DNA of 64,000 nt from Fonsecaea monophora (Eukaryota; Ascomycota; Eurotiomycetes; Chaetothyriales; Herpotrichiellaceae): NCBI RefSeq assembly GCF_001642475.1, contig NW_019173950.1, positions 124,001 through 188,000 on the forward strand, given 5' to 3'. This document shows, piece after piece, positions 51,473-62,087 of this stretch (positions within the stretch are counted from its first letter, which is position 1; each line of letters opens with the position of its first letter). The notes under the pieces were generated by a model that made no database searches, had not been told where the DNA came from, and saw nothing but the letters and a program-made list of their open reading frames with translations. The translations under genes and the position numbers were made by a program.

Positions 51473-53813
51473 TCAATTCCCTCACCACCTCGAGCCTAGT
51501 ACTACGCACGGACTAGTTGCGGCCTCTGTTGCTCGCAAAGAGAAAGGCTACTTAGCGGAACGAGGCAGCAGCTTTGCAACTCAAGCAGACGGTCTTCTGC
51601 TCCCTACCGAGGAACGTATGCGAAGAAACCCAGTGTTAACCTATCGATCATCACCGGCGCTCAACATGGACTACATGCAACAAAACACGTTTAGCTTTGC
51701 CTCGCAACCTCAGTCTCAGTTCATATACCCCCATGTCCAGTACCAAGCCTTCATGGCCCATGCTCAACAGCCTGTGGACGACTTTTATATGCCCTATGGT
51801 GGAGCGGAGTATGCCGATTTCGGGGATGCAGGGATGATGCAGGATGATTTTGGAGAGTCCCAGGAGATCTCTACGCGCCCAAGACTCACCAAGGAACAAG
51901 CTGAGATCCTCGAAGCCCATTTCCAGGCGAATCACAAACCTAGCTCACAGTTGAAGAGAGAATTGGCTATTCAGACAAACTTGAAACTGACTCGGGTTGG
52001 GGTATGTGCTAATTATATTGTGTGCGCAGATTGTCAGCTAACCGGCTTATAGAACTGGTTCCAAAATCGTCGAGCGAAGGCCAAGCAACAGAAAAGGCAA
52101 GAAGAATACGAAGCCCAGCATGCAGCGATGAAGTCTGGCTCGAAGGAGGGGAAAGACCTCGTTCTGCCTGAAGCCTCCTCGGCGCGGGACATTATCTCTC
52201 CCAGATCATCTGTTGCTTCACCTGTGAAGGAGTCGAGCGCTGTCTCGGTTGCGGCATCAGTTTCTACTGCTCACACATCACCTTCACCGATAAAGGTTGT
52301 CGACAACCCGAAAGAGGCTAGTTGGAACTCGTTGCAACGTGCACTGGGGCAGGCCAAAGCAGCACAAAGCCAGCCAGTGGCTCAGCCGCCCCCTGCTGCT
52401 ATGTCATCCCTGGAGATTCCAGCACAAGCTGCACCTATGCAGCTCCCCATTCGACTAAGTGACCCACGCACCACTTCATCGACATCTAATATGCCAACCT
52501 GGTCAAATCGGTCTCCTAGAACCGTCCCATATCCCTCTCCGATCACCTTTCAGGACACGTCCTTCGATTTTGGCTTCGACAACGACGTGACGGAACAGAA
52601 TCTGGTTCAAGATCCAAACTCGATTGATCAAGTGGCCGACTATGGGCAAGATTCTTTTGTAGTAACACCCGAAGATTTCCGCGAGTCCCTTGCTACACCG
52701 AAAGGCATGCACAGTCACCAGAGTCCTGTGACGGCACTGCCCTCCCCAGGTTTGACTATGCCTTCATATCCTGGCTCGCGGCGTCCATCAACCACGGAGG
52801 ATCTCTCGAACAACTTTAGTCACTTTGCTCTTGCAAATGATGCACCCGGCCTGCTGGCAGACCAGCGGGTGTCAGAAGCGATCTGTCCTCCGCAAAGTGG
52901 ACCTCTCGACATCGCCGCGCGAAGAAAGAGACCCCGGCCAGCAGCACTGACATCGGCCTCCCTTCGAAGCCGGTCCTACGGAGCGATGACATCGGCATCC
53001 CCGACATTTCGCCAGAGTGTCATGAGCCCTCAAGGAACACATAGCGTTCGACATGTCAAGTCGGCCGGTCAAAGCCTTCACTCACGGTATGCAGGAATCC
53101 GAAAAGCCAGTTCGGCTCAAAGGTCGCCCATGTGTGCTGCAACTTTTGCTGAAGCTGAGGCTTTTAACCAATTGATGGCTCAGCAAACAATGGGAACACC
53201 ATCTCTTGGAGACTTGTCAGAACCGTTGTTGTCGCCTGACCACGTCTCGACTGGTTACGGGATGGATCCGGAGAAGAACCCATTCTTTGCACAAGCCATG
53301 GACATGCCCAGCCAATATTCCATGCGGCCGCCTCAAACTCTTTCGATTGCAACAGCATCGCCTCCAGTGACACCAATGATGGCAGCTTTCATGAACAGAG
53401 CCCAATCGCAGCAGTCTCTCATTCCCCCGACCTCTGCCCCTCCGCAATACGCGGCATTCACGGACTACACACCTCCTTACTCAGCTGGACCACTCACCAA
53501 CGGCAGTTGGTCGGATGCCCCTTTGACATCGCCAGAAGTGTCGTCATTCTCCGTGTCTCAAATTGCTTCGATCGGGTTTCCACATCAATGTGATGGACTC
53601 AATGGCCAGTTTCAACAATTTGTCCTGCCATCGGACAACAAGTCTGAAGTTGACTATGCGTCCCACGTTGAACAGAAGAAAACGGAGTTCTATATTCAAG
53701 AGTTTCCAAATCAAAGAGAGGAACATGCACATGTTGCTCAACAGCTGGCTCAACAGAAGCCCAAAAACTATGTGTTTGCGAACACAGCTCCTCAGGATTA
53801 CACCGGCACCTAG
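51465..53813 (+). CDS. htf1: Homeodomain transcription factor, Htf1/Hox2-like conidiogenesis regulator
   Basis: Exons 51465-52001 and 52053-53813 are joined over a 51-nt intron (GTATGT donor, CTAAC branch site, TATAG acceptor) that splits the homeodomain, giving about 765 residues. The domain runs from about residue 139 and reads RPRLTKEQAEILEAHFQANH, then the part ending LKLTRVG, and NWFQNRRAKAKQQKRQEEYE, with the helix-3 WFQNRR core. This version resembles fungal Htf1 (Fusarium) and Hox2 (Magnaporthe), which are needed for phialide development and conidium formation. The rest is Ser/Pro/Gln-rich and disordered. A conserved-looking end, FYIQEFPNQREEHAHVAQQL then KPKNYVFAN, supports the call. 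The first ATG is used, but MDYMQQNT about 66 codons in could also serve. The gene has a very long upstream region and an overlapping four-codon upstream frame. Orthology to Htf1 is by eye. Confidence 0.85.
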
Positions 53814-54475
53814 GTGAATGAACCAACTTCCAGTGTCAGACTCGGATATGAGTCATGACTTGCTTGTTTTGAGCGTATTTCTACCTTACCTGGCGGCACG
53901 CTGGCCAAGGAGGCGACGTTTCGACTGGTATATGCAGGATGGATGAAAATGCATGACAGATAGACTTGAAAGTTTTAGCAATGGCGCTAGATGGTCGGCT
54001 AAGATTACAAGAGGACATTGATGGAAGTACAGGTATAATAGGACGAGGCACCTACGGGAAACGAACATGAGAAAAAGCCTCGGGGACATGAATTGTGATG
54101 GCTACATTGAACGAGGCACCAGTTTCAATATGTAATTTACCACGACAACTAAATTTTTGCTTCTTAATAGCCCACGATCTCGGTTATCGTGTTTTATTTT
54201 GCTTCATACATCAGACGAAGGTGATATGACCCAAAATAGTTTCTCATATGTGCCCCCAAAAGAAATTCAACAAAGTTCAGATAATGGAAAACATGAATAC
54301 AGCCTGCATTAAAAGTAGCTACCTATTGATGCTTGACTGAGACAGGTATGTACTGTTATGGATGGTAACAAGCCAGTACAATCGGGTTTAGATCATAATT
54401 CCTTCCAATCCCATCCTTCCATGCATGCTGCGGTATCCACGATTCCCATCTTCTTGTTGGAGAGAATAACCCCGT
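53814..54475. other. Convergent intergenic region
   Basis: 660 bp between the 3' ends of the homeodomain and hydrophilin genes. AT-rich from 54120 to 54340, fitting 3' UTRs. No gene seen. Confidence 0.55.
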
Positions 54476-55049
54476 CTAAGAGTCCTGATTCATCTTCAGA
54501 CGCTGGTCTGGTTCACCATCCTTCCTCAAGCCTTCACCGCCCAAGTGCGCCGCACCCTGGGGGTTCTCGCTACTCCCACCACTGGAGTTGGACGAGTCCG
54601 AGGTGCCACCGCCGGAGGAATGGCCACCCTTCTTGCCGGCCTCGACGGGGTCGACCTTGCCGTGCGCGAAGCCCGGTTGGTTGACGCGCTGGTCGGGTTG
54701 GCCGTCCTTGCGGAGACCGTCGTGCTCTGTACATTTCCGAAGGGGAGAGGGTTAGTTTTCATTTTCACACAAAAGTCATGGATACAGGTGAGATGGAGAT
54801 GAGGATGGGGGTTGGGAGGACTGGAGCAGCTGAAACCCTTCGGAGTGGGGAAGGGGGGGGGGGGAAGAGAGTGTATAGGAGAAGTGGAAATGTGGATGTG
54901 GAAGTGATATCCGAGTCCCCCCTCCTACACGGCGTGGATGCAGAGAGGGGCCCGGGGAAAGGGAAAGGAATTTTGAATGTCCTTTGATGGGGAGGGAGTC
55001 TTGGTAGGGGATGGGGATAACTCGTACCAGTGGGCTTGTAGTCAGACAT
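54476..55049 (-). CDS. Small hydrophilin-like stress protein
   Basis: Exon 1 is only 22 nt (55028-55049, MSDYKPT plus one base) and is followed by a 301-nt intron (GTACGA donor, GTACAG acceptor) and exon 2 (54476-54726); 90 residues. The junction reads MSDYKPT-EHDGLRKDGQPD. The motif GLRKDGxPDQR occurs twice, near the start and near the end (GLRKDGEPDQRLKMNQDS). Between them is a Gly/Ser-rich linker with VDPVEAGKKGGHSSGGG, a KGG-type patch. There are no hydrophobic stretches or Cys, and the protein should be disordered, as LEA-like hydrophilins are. Small abundant proteins that start like this are common in filamentous fungi and are often linked to conidia and desiccation; that role is inference. 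A TATA box lies at 55184-55191, and an AGGGG stress-type element at 55426-55430. The gene would be missed by simple frame finding, since exon 2 has no ATG near its start. Confidence 0.82.
54727..55027 (-). other. Long first intron of the hydrophilin gene with a 12-base C run
   Basis: At 301 nt this is several times longer than most introns here. The plus strand holds a run of twelve G (54853-54864) flanked by more G blocks, so the coding strand is C-rich and pyrimidine-rich towards the acceptor. Confidence 0.75.
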
Positions 55050-56810
55050 GTTGATAGTCTTTTGGTTTTGGATAGAGATGTTTGTTGGGTTGTGAGATTG
55101 GGAAGTTGGTTTGCTGTTGCGAAGATGGTACTGATGGTGAATGGATGATGAGAATTTGTTTTGAACTCGGGAAAGAAGCACTGTTTATATAGACAAAAAT
55201 GTCGTCCATCTTCGCTAGTCAGGTCCCCCAGTCCAGGATCTGATGATGGTCTGTGTGCCTCTACCAATGCATCATCCCATGGTGACGTTGGTGAAGGTTC
55301 CTGGTTCGTTTGCTCTTCATCTTACCTAGTATTCTTCCCTCGTCATCACTTCAGCTTGCCCATGAGAGAAACTTGTCTGAAACCGTGTCTTGATGAATCA
55401 TCGGTTTTTTCCTGTCTTTCTTTCGAGGGGACGCTCCTGTCCGTGCGTGCTGACCTGGTCCATGTCCTTCCCCAGCCCGCGGGCTGGTGCCTGATCACTA
55501 TGCAGATCGATCTTCGATCTCAAAATCAGAGCGGTGAGATCCAACTTTCAGTCCCAATGAAACGAGGCTTGTTTTCTTCAGGAACAGGCTATCAGCGTAA
55601 CGGATCCCTGCGGAGAGGAAAGGTTTCTTGGAGGTCGTGACGACGTGATTGCTCGATTCGTGAGGCCCAGAACATCTAGATCTGTCGTGCTAGTGCGATC
55701 TAACATTTATTAGGACCCCGGCGATCGGTCAGAGCACAGCCTTGACAAGGGCAGGCTTCGGAACATGGAGGTTTAGCCCGGGGAACGAGGGTACTTCCCC
55801 CGCTTCCTGGACTTCAATCCCGTCAAAACAATAATAGGACGTCATGATGAAGTGGGCCCACGATGCGGAGTTAGAGAGCCGTTTCAATCAGAAATGCGCA
55901 AGAAAGATGTAGGGCATCATGTGAATCGACACAGACCAAGGTACCTGGTGGAAATGGGTAGCGGTGAGAGCCGGCATGGGACTCGCCGTAGCAAACATAC
56001 AGTCATGCCATGCGGTCTCCCGTTTCTTCGAAGGTAGAGAGGACACGAAAGAATCCATGCAGACTGAATAACTTGTATCAGACGTTGGATCACTAGATAT
56101 GGTAATTTCGGGTACGTCCACAACCCTGAAGCAGGTCCCCCTTAACATGATGTTGCTGAGATAACCACCGAAGTAGCATTCTGAAATCAATGGGTTGAGA
56201 CATATCATGGTGCATGGATGTGAGGCGGATTACCCTGACTGCAAGAACTCGGTACTCGTACTCTTACCAGTACGGGTACCTGGTAGGTAGGTGAGGTTGC
56301 CTGAGAACCGGCTGGGGGGAGCAGGGGCATAGATTGTGGTTCGTTCCTGGTCGCTCCTTGAAACAGACTGTATGAGAATCCGCTTCGTTGCCGCAAGAGA
56401 AGACATGGGATTAGCAAAACGCAGGTGGGTACTGCGGACTTTCAGTTGCTGGCCCGTGCCTGCTGCAGCGTTTTGTGGATGGAAAATTGTGGAAGCTGGA
56501 AAGTCATGACGCCAGAAAGACAAAAAAGGGGGAAATTGAAGTTGTTCAGCCTCGTCATTCAAGTCCACAGGCTTGGCAAAGACTTGGCGGGGAGCTTGGC
56601 AGGTACAGAGATGAGCGACACAAAGCAGTCACACAGTCTCGTTCAAAGTCTCCATTGCTCATTGAGTATCAGAACAGGTTCATCATCATCAATCATCATC
56701 AACACTCATGATGGATATCCCCAAAATATGAGACAACACACTGGTAAACGCCATTCGCCAACATTTCACCTAGCAGAACTCCCGCAATTTCCGAATCAAT
56801 AGTTCGACTC
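55050..56810. promoter_or_regulatory. Hydrophilin promoter and CorA-like 3' flank
   Basis: 1.76 kb without a supported gene. The left end holds the hydrophilin leader, TATA box and an AGGGG element. Frames further right reach 159 codons but carry no domain and overlap others. Confidence 0.5.
55184..55191 (-). promoter_or_regulatory. TATA box of the hydrophilin gene
   Basis: The minus strand reads CTATATAAAC across this site, about 135 nt upstream of the ATG at 55049. It is a good match for a strongly expressed TATA-containing gene. Confidence 0.6.
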
Positions 56811-58547
56811 TCACACTGCCGACAGCCAGCTGCCTTCCTTGTGTCCCTTGGGGCTGAGATAGGCCGGTTTCATTGACCCAATACCGACTTCGGGCGATTG
56901 GTATGACTGCCCCATTAGTGGGATTCCATACAGCTCCTCTGGGACTTTCCGACCTCTCGTCCCGATTCTCGATGTTTGGTCATCGCGAGTCCTATACCTC
57001 GTCAAGAGTTCCCAAGCTGATCGCCTTTCAAAAGGCTTGTAGCTGGTATTGCTGACAGTTCTACCCTCTAACAACATAGCAGCAGGACCACCTGGTTGCC
57101 GTCTCCTGATCCGCTCATGAAACTGTTGTCTTTCAATCTCGCGTTCACGCCGATCCATCTCTTTACTGCGTCGAAGATAGCTGATCCACACTAATACCAA
57201 ACCCAACGTCAAGACAATACTCACCGTCCAATATATGGCAAATGGTAGAGGCACGATAATCTGTTGGTGATTTGGCGGCACAGCAAAATTGAAAATCGGA
57301 GTGTCAAAGAAGGAAGCGACAAACGTTCCAGGCAGGAAGAGCAAAGATACAAAAGCAATTGTCCTCATTGCCTTGTTGGTATTCTTCCCTTGCCATGCGA
57401 GCTCATTGTTGATGTCAGCGACTGCGAGACTCGCGCGAGAGTCCCGTTGCGTAGTCAATTGAAAGACAGAGGCCATGGCATTGTGAAGTCTTTCCCCCAA
57501 GGAGTCGGCGTCGAACAGGTGAATGAATGTATAGTCCCACATGACATTCATGAAATGGTCCAGTTCTTCACATTCTCGCCAAGCTGAGTGAAAATTCGGC
57601 CCTGTTGGGTCGAGTGACTGTCGATATTGATTGTTGCACCGTGAAATGAATTTGATTTGTTGCTGAAAGGTCTTGAGACGAAACCTGATATTTGTAAGCT
57701 TGCCGGAAAGGATATTGAACCCTTCGACAGCGAGGTCTTGAGTTTCGGAAACACCACGTCCTGGTTCGACACGATCAAGCACCCAATTCCACGTGGGGAA
57801 TCCGATTTCTTGTTCTAGAGCAAGAGTCTCGCGATTCATGTCGTCCAACATATCGAAGGTGAAGCTCAAGGACACTTTGGTCTTCACATAGCCGAGCAGC
57901 ATTGGATGAGACAGGTGAGTTTGCAGACGGAGAAGGTCTGCAAGGACCTCATTCTTTCGCTGGTCCCCGTCACCTTCCCGATACCACATGACAGCTGCAG
58001 TATGTCTGTTTGCAAGGTTGTGAGTCCACGTCACTGTCCAACTAGTCCCACTGCAATAGTAGGATGTCGACGTATTTCTTGCATCATTATCAGATTGAGA
58101 ATGGGACGAAAAGGACGGGACACAAACAAAAGTCAAATGGGCCTTCAAATATGATCCGAACGCTGCCAGTGGAAGGTCGAGGTTGTTGAGGATGTCAATG
58201 ACGAACTCGGCCTGTTTCTGGTGTTGAGAGGTCTGAGGCTCGGATGGTCGTTGAGACAAAGTTATAGGGCTTAACAAAATGCTTGGGGCCCGTTTGGCAG
58301 TCGACTGGTTATGAGTTTGGATCAGCAGAATCTTCATGGTGCCATTATTGTTCGTGTTGTATTGGTTTGTGCATGGTCGCTGGAGCCATTGGGCGATATC
58401 ATCAGGAGTCGCTTTGGGTTCGACACGGAGAGTGGATCCGTCACCTGGAGGACGGGGGAGTTCGAGAGTGTGCAAGGCGTGGTGGCCATTATAGCGCTGG
58501 AAGTCGTCGGGGGAGATGATGAGGCTGTCTAGACTCTCGGCGGGCAT
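56811..58547 (-). CDS. CorA-like membrane protein without a GMN motif
   Basis: A single exon of 578 codons. A long soluble N-terminal part contains helical segments (RFRLKTFQQQIKFISRCNNQ), followed by two close hydrophobic helices near the C-terminus: AFVSLLFLPGTFVASFFDTP and FAIYWTVSIVLTLGLVLVWI. This layout is that of CorA-type channels, in which LPxTFVAxxF lies on the first helix. True Mg2+ channels have GMN just after it; here that place reads TPIFNFAVPP, so magnesium transport is doubtful. Fungal genomes have many such divergent CorA-like proteins of unknown role. A basic, Arg-rich tail follows the second helix (RRSKEMDRREREIERQQ). Plasma membrane or internal membrane location cannot be told. 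Confidence 0.8.
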   Translation of the reverse strand: MPAESLDSLIISPDDFQRYNGHHALHTLELPRPPGDGSTLRVEPKATPDDIAQWLQRPCTNQYNTNNNGTMKILLIQTHNQSTAKRAPSILLSPITLSQRPSEPQTSQHQKQAEFVIDILNNLDLPLAAFGSYLKAHLTFVCVPSFSSHSQSDNDARNTSTSYYCSGTSWTVTWTHNLANRHTAAVMWYREGDGDQRKNEVLADLLRLQTHLSHPMLLGYVKTKVSLSFTFDMLDDMNRETLALEQEIGFPTWNWVLDRVEPGRGVSETQDLAVEGFNILSGKLTNIRFRLKTFQQQIKFISRCNNQYRQSLDPTGPNFHSAWRECEELDHFMNVMWDYTFIHLFDADSLGERLHNAMASVFQLTTQRDSRASLAVADINNELAWQGKNTNKAMRTIAFVSLLFLPGTFVASFFDTPIFNFAVPPNHQQIIVPLPFAIYWTVSIVLTLGLVLVWISYLRRSKEMDRREREIERQQFHERIRRRQPGGPAAMLLEGRTVSNTSYKPFERRSAWELLTRYRTRDDQTSRIGTRGRKVPEELYGIPLMGQSYQSPEVGIGSMKPAYLSPKGHKEGSWLSAV

Positions 58548-59728
58548 ATATGATTCTGTTGGGATGGGTTTGCGGTGGTTGTTTTCTTGTATTGTGCGAA
58601 GAGTGTGTGTTGTTGCTGGCTGGGGGGTAATTGATAATAAAACACCTCAGGTTGTAATCCACACAAGCTTGATCGGTCGGTCGGTCGTAGACAAGGAAGG
58701 TTCTAACTCGAAGAATATATCTTGGAAGAACAAGAAGACGTAGGCGAAAGTAAAGGTCCAAAGAGGTGGGAAATGGAGAAGAGATGTTCATATAGATAGA
58801 TAGCTCTCTAGTACCTACTTCCCTACCTATCTAGGCAGTCAAGACTACGATTGCTGACCATGTGCTGAGCACAAGACGCGGCATTGGCATTGACTTGACT
58901 GAATGACCGACGGACGGACGATCATTCAGTTGCACCAGGGCAAAGCAAAGCAAAGTACAGCAAAGCAGGGCAATTCCAAGTCGTTTCAAGTCTTTGGTCG
59001 GCCACCTCCGACATCCCAAGAAACACGAATTTGACAAATCACATCTCGTGGCGCCCAATCAGGAGGGCAAATGGCACATGCATGGGCAGGTGCGGTCAGG
59101 CACGGACTTTAGGGAAGAAGGAGGGAAGGAGCCAAGGGAAGGGGGAATTTCTGACTCGAATAATGCGAATGCGAATGCGAACCGCCGCCAAGATGGACAA
59201 AAGATCTTGTTGCCTGATTCTCCCGCTTCCTCTAGAAAGAAAGAATATGCATGGTATCTCTCACATGGGACTACAGAGCCGCATTCTCGGTTTGAGATTT
59301 CTTGGAGCCGAGGCTTGGTTCTGAAACTTCTGGTTGCCTTTCTAGCGTGGGGGGTTTACAAACTTTCCCATCTGATAATGTCTAGGTAAGGTACCACGGT
59401 ACCTCGTACATATTACCTACCAGGACTGGGCGCGATGGGGATACGAGTGAGTGAGTCATTGGCGACAGATCTCGTGTTGCTGTTGCTGCTGCATCACTGG
59501 TGTCCAACTACTTATTGTGCACAGCTGCAGGCTGCACGAAAGCATTGACCCCCCCACGGTGCTAACCACGCTTCGCTTCTGCCTTCTGATTTGGCTGGAA
59601 CGGCTGGACGCGCTGTGTTGCCCGGCCCCCGACCTCCTCCAGCTTCCCACGATTGAATGAGGTCATGGATGCCTTCAGCGCCTCACTTCTATCTCGACAG
59701 GGCGTGCGTTGCATCAGCGATACGACTT
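58548..59728. other. Intergenic: CorA-like promoter; short repeats
   Basis: 1.18 kb between two leftward genes. It contains CAAAG repeats (58941-58955) and three AATGCG units (59162-59179). A plus-strand frame at 58994-59389 ends with a hydrophobic segment (VLKLLVAFLAWGVYKLSHLI), but most of it translates low-complexity DNA and it is not called as a gene. Confidence 0.45.
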
Positions 59729-61442
59729 TCAGGCCATGCTGAAATTGATGTCACGTTTTCTCATGACAAAGTGCAGCCCAAAGGGTCCAAAGGCGCGCTC
59801 ATCTGGATCCTCCCACAAATACTCCAAAAGCTTTGCAGCCTCGCTCACTTGCGAGGAATCGACATGGGTTTTCGTCCGCAGCATCCCCATGTATTCTCGG
59901 CGCTGATATTGGCTGATCAGGCAAGACCCGATAATCATAATCGGCCACAACATAATGGTGATGAAGGGCGACAGGGCTACGGGCACAAGTAGCGGGAGTG
60001 CCGCGTCAATGTGACCCTGGATGGCAACAATGACCTTGGGGTTGTTGACCACGGAACCACACATGCATGCCTTGACAAAGATCAGGAGAGCTTGCCGGTA
60101 TATCTCTCCCATCCAGACATGCTCCGTTTCCCATTCCACCATCTCGACCGCTACCGGGGGTGATTGCCACTGAGTGATTGTGTCGACCAAGTGCTCGTAC
60201 TCCAACTGGGTTTCCGGTTTTTTTAGACCGCACTCCTCGTCTATCAGTCTCTTCATCGCCAAAATTGAGACCTGAGAGATCATCTCAAAGAGACCTTGCC
60301 CACAGCTGAAAAACACCCCAAAGGTCTCGTATTCCTTGAGAAAGTCCAGGGAAAAGCAGAACGAGTCAAAGGGAAGCACACGCGCTTTGTCGCGGCCATA
60401 GGGCGTGATGCTGTTCACCAACACCAGGTAAAAATACACTTCCAACGCAAATCCCTTGACCAACTTGATGTCATCATGCAGTCTCCGCTGGGGCTCTTGC
60501 AGCAGTTTGAGGACGAGTTCGCGGCTCGCTCGCAGGTGTGGAAAGATACCACCGTGTGGTTCACCAGAGATAGCCTGCAGATCAAATGTCGGTCAATATG
60601 AACAATTCTCTTCTGCCAAACATGAAGAAATTGAATACCTCGACATGACATAACACAAGCAAGACCAGCAGCAGGCGCACGGTCATGCAAATATCGTCAT
60701 GAGAAGATTCGTCTGCGAACAGGCACCGCAGATTCTGCAGAAGCAACGAATAATGCTGGCGAGTGGCCAATTGAATATGTAAGTTGTCGGCGGTTAGGTA
60801 GCTGAGGTGAGTTCCGCTCAAGGCCAACACTGCATGCATGAGGAGGTCGTCCGAGTGCGCCAAGGGCAGTACGAGAGTGATGAAGGGGTTGCCCGACTGG
60901 GGCTTTGCCACCAGGAAAGTGGATGTGGCTTCCAAATAGTGTTGGAGCAACAGAAGAGAGCTGGGACTGATCAGGAGAGCTCGGTGGGTGCTAACAAAGG
61001 AGGCGGTCAATGGTTGCCAGGAGATGATAGACTCGGGGTTTCCGACCTCGGCGTCGTCCTGAAGCGCAGCGTTACCATCTGGAGTCGTGCAGGAAGAAGA
61101 AGCCCCGAATGTCTGTGACTTTGGCGAGGCCTTGTCCAAGATAAAAGTGATTTGTCCTGGTAGGCTGGGTATATCGCGTGCGCTTGTAGTAGAAACCGTG
61201 CTCCTTGACACAGCCTGTCTCTCTTTGCGCCTTACATCTCTGACGTCCCTCTTCCTTTTCTGGGAGCCAGAGTCATGGTTGGGGTCCACTGGGTGCGGCC
61301 ATTGGCATTCAATGAAATTGCGAGCGCAGGCTGTGCAGGTTGGTTTCAGCTCGTCGCACTTTTTCTTGCGCCGTCGGCATGTTAGACAACCCGTCTTGGT
61401 GCGAATACAGGCCAACTTGTCGCGCCGTTGCGAGGAAGTCAT
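59729..61442 (-). CDS. Zn2Cys6 fungal transcription factor
   Basis: Exons 60639-61442 and 59729-60574 are joined over a 64-nt intron (GTATTC donor, CTGCAG acceptor) and give 549 residues. The N-terminal binuclear cluster is complete: Cys at 19, 22, 29, 36, 39 and 46 (C-x2-C-x6-C-x6-C-x2-C-x6-C) with the basic RRRKKKCDELKP. The rest resembles the Fungal_trans_2 type: LMHAVLALSGTHLSYL, then LLLQNLRCLFADESSHDDIC and, across the junction, VLLVLCHVE-AISGEPHGG. It is nuclear and should bind CGG-type sites. It lies 645 bp from, and divergent to, the RidA-amine oxidase gene. Such pairs often are a regulator and its target, which is inference. The second exon is open to a natural stop, so the gene looks intact. 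Confidence 0.92.
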
Positions 61443-62087
61443 GATTGTTTGCTTTCATCGATCAGTCTAGCCCTCTCAACCCTAGAATTGCGGGGTCGTC
61501 TCCATTCCTCTCCACGACGGTCTGCGCGGTGTGCGAGTCATCGAAAGGATCAAGCGCGGTGCAAGGTCGACTGGATTAAGGATGGAAAAGGAAGAAATTG
61601 GATGACCGGATCGCGGTTTGTCTTGTCTTAACAATGGAGACGGAGTGGGAGCGACCGGATGCGACGAGCTTGAAGCCCATGGTGAACATTAGCCGCGGTG
61701 TGCACTTCGCCCAGAGGTACCGCAGTCTGATTAGACAAGAATCATCGCATCCAAACCCACTTGTCTGACCCAGTCCAGATACGGCCGCAAGGAGTATGGC
61801 GATCTCCTCAATGCTGGCATTTCTACAACCAGTGCAAAGCACGGTGGATGGATCAAGGCTGGCGACTGTCCAGGCAGAAGTTCTCACGATGGCATCGTAT
61901 GTCGTATTCTCACTTTTGACGGGTTCGTTCTACGTTGAGTTGGAGGCATATAAATATGCTGCGATCGAATCACCATCTCCGACTTCGACCGCAAAAAGCC
62001 TCGCTCTTCTATATCATTCCAGTCTGCACATATCTTCAGCTACGCCCCAGGCATTCCTTTCATTCGGGACGATCCCAAACCCGCAAG
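61443..62087. promoter_or_regulatory. Divergent promoter of the Zn2Cys6 factor and the RidA-amine oxidase gene
   Basis: 645 bp between two ATGs, with a TATA box at 61949-61956 for the rightward gene. CGG triplets occur in it (for example near 61613, 61633 and 61655), but no clear paired CGG site was picked out. Confidence 0.6.
61949..61956 (+). promoter_or_regulatory. TATA box of the RidA-amine oxidase gene
   Basis: TATAAATA, 139 nt upstream of the ATG at 62088. It argues that transcription starts after it, so in-frame codons upstream of 62088 are not an N-terminal extension. Confidence 0.65.

Noticed and set aside
58994..59389. 131-codon plus-strand frame with a C-terminal hydrophobic segment
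   Set aside because: Most of it translates simple repeats (Asn-Ala runs from AATGCG units); one possible membrane helix is not enough evidence.
61935..62087. In-frame extension of the RidA-amine oxidase upstream of 62088, possibly a mitochondrial presequence
   Set aside because: A TATA box (61949-61956) overlaps this part, so the mRNA should start downstream of it, and the RidA domain begins naturally at 62088.
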